Part shown: positions 63,161 to 64,000 of the stretch, piece after piece
Numbering within the stretch: position 1 is the first letter of the stretch
Layout: each line of letters starts with the position of its first letter
Assembly: GCF_028751035.1 (NCBI RefSeq)
Contig: NZ_CP063533.1
Coordinates: forward strand, 248,001 to 312,000
DNA length: 64,000 bases
Origin: Helicobacter winghamensis ATCC BAA-430
Lineage (GTDB): Bacteria; Campylobacterota; Campylobacteria; Campylobacterales; Helicobacteraceae
Direction: 5' to 3'
Translations under genes and position numbers: made by a program
The notes under the pieces: model-generated
Database searches by the model: none
Told to the model about the DNA's origin: nothing
What the model saw: the letters and a program-made list of their open reading frames with translations, nothing else

Positions 63161-64000
63161 ATGGATAATGAAGTAATTTTGCGTGTTGAGTTAGCAATAA
63201 AAGCAATCCAAAATGGTGAGATGATTATTGTAATGGATGATGAAGATAGAGAAAATGAAGGTGATTTGGTGATGGCAGGGATTTTTAGCACACCAGAAAA
63301 AATTAATTTTATGGCGCAAGAAGCGCGCGGGTTGATTTGTGTTTCTATTACAAAAGAGACTGCCCAAGCACTTGATTTACCACCAATGGTAAGTAAAAAT
63401 AGTTCTAATCACGAGACAGCTTTTACGGTTTCTATTGATGCAAAAGAAGCAAAAACAGGAATTTCTGCATATGAGAGAGATTTAACAATTCAACTAATGT
63501 GTAAGCCAAGCACAAAACCAGAAGATTTTGTGCGTCCGGGGCATATTTTTCCACTTATTGCAAAAGAAGGTGGTGTGCTAGAGCGCACTGGGCATACTGA
63601 AGCTAGTGTGGATATTTGTCGCTTGGCAGGATTAAAGCCTATTAGTGTGATTTGTGAGATTATGAAAGAAGATGGATTAATGGCAAGAAGAGGGGATAAA
63701 TTTTTAAGTGAGTTTGCAAAAAAGCATAATTTAAAAATCCTTTATGTCTCAGATTTGATAGAATACCGCTTGCAATTTGAGCAACTAATTGTAATGGAGA
63801 GTAAAAATGTGTGCAAGTTTCTAGGCGCAGATTCTATAAAAATACAATTTAGGGATCATTTGGGGAGAAAACATTTTGTATTTGGCTTTGGGAATTCAGA
63901 AACTCCGCTAGTAAAATTCCATAGTATTAGGGAAGATTTGGAGTTATTAGAAAATGAGAATTTATTTAACTCTTTAATGGAATCTATTGTGAGATTAAGA
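63161..64000 (+). CDS. ribB: 3,4-dihydroxy-2-butanone 4-phosphate synthase (RibB or RibBA), cut by window edge
   Basis: Makes the four-carbon riboflavin precursor from ribulose 5-phosphate. The first 280 residues are present. VMDDEDRENEGDLVMAG holds the acidic metal-binding loop, DFVRPGHIFPLIA and LERTGHTEASVDICRLAG are active-site blocks. After about residue 205 the sequence continues into a second region, as in Helicobacter RibBA, whose GTP cyclohydrolase II half is often degenerate; the end lies outside the window. AAGG precedes the ATG at 63161. Confidence 0.92.
   Translation, partial: MDNEVILRVELAIKAIQNGEMIIVMDDEDRENEGDLVMAGIFSTPEKINFMAQEARGLICVSITKETAQALDLPPMVSKNSSNHETAFTVSIDAKEAKTGISAYERDLTIQLMCKPSTKPEDFVRPGHIFPLIAKEGGVLERTGHTEASVDICRLAGLKPISVICEIMKEDGLMARRGDKFLSEFAKKHNLKILYVSDLIEYRLQFEQLIVMESKNVCKFLGADSIKIQFRDHLGRKHFVFGFGNSETPLVKFHSIREDLELLENENLFNSLMESIVRLR

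Overview
The window reads as chromosomal DNA of a low-GC Helicobacter-like member of the Campylobacterota. The evidence is a MqnA gene of the futalosine menaquinone route, a gltX-yggT-slt block with the second glutamyl-tRNA synthetase type of this group, a flgB-flgC-fliE-ftsI operon behind a sigma-54 promoter, an lptA/lptC/kdsC/mltD/rlpA envelope cluster in the order known from Campylobacter, and long poly-G/C tracts of the kind that drive phase variation in this class. There is no rRNA, CRISPR array or insertion sequence.

Layout. 1-7 kb: metK (cut by the window edge), ahpC-type peroxiredoxin, an MFS exporter, an HDOD protein, mqnA, then ndk, a DUF177-like gene, rpmF, plsX and fabH (lipid and ribosome supply). 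7-11 kb: slt, yggT, gltX and a transglutaminase-like gene switched off by a 12-G tract. 11-22 kb: a long minus-strand run for envelope growth (uppS, coaBC, PBP2, EngB, LptA/LptC, KdsC, RlpA, MltD) with hisB and an N-acetylglutamate-synthase-like gene inside. 22-25.5 kb: an unusual plus-strand trio (ferritin-like diiron protein, acyl-CoA-dehydrogenase-like flavoprotein, PhnD-like binding protein without signal peptide) behind a promoter whose -10 box lies inside an inverted repeat. 25.6-38.6 kb: tRNA-Ser, prfA, rpsT, glmM, lspA, tRNA-Val, glmS, galE, pldA, a phase-variable family 9 glycosyltransferase in the ON state, dnaK, grpE, an M23 peptidase and an aldolase-like gene. 38.6-47.8 kb: a type II NADH dehydrogenase-like protein, a Na/Pi transporter, ftsI and the flagellar rod genes, plus several genes broken by single-base indels, including eptA.

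47.9-52.6 kb holds the most distinctive system: an amino acid adenylation protein, a DUF4910 peptidase-like protein, an acyl carrier protein, a cysteine-rich protein and an AAC(3)-like acyltransferase, in one overlapping operon. A 12-G tract at the end of the adenylation gene decides whether adenylation and DUF4910 proteins are separate or one fused polypeptide. Together they look like a phase-variable pathway that activates an acid, loads it on a carrier and transfers it to a surface sugar.

52.7-59.3 kb looks imported: a decayed ilvD fragment, a lipoprotein gene, an intact ilvD of higher GC, and a restriction-modification system with C5 and N6/N4 methyltransferases and an HNH nuclease, followed by a methyltransferase scrap. 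59.3-64 kb returns to ordinary chromosome: LysE and TSUP transporters, two prepilin-like genes, rsmE, tRNA-fMet, tRNA-Gln and ribB/ribBA (cut by the window edge).

Across the window the hexamer GGAATC/GATTCC is strongly over-represented on both strands, in and out of genes. It forms inverted pairs that look like terminators, recurs inside one 14-15 bp string shared by four unrelated genes, and is nearly absent from the 52.7-59.3 kb island, where AGAATCT/AGATTCT is common instead. This resembles an uptake-sequence system with dialects, which I would check first.
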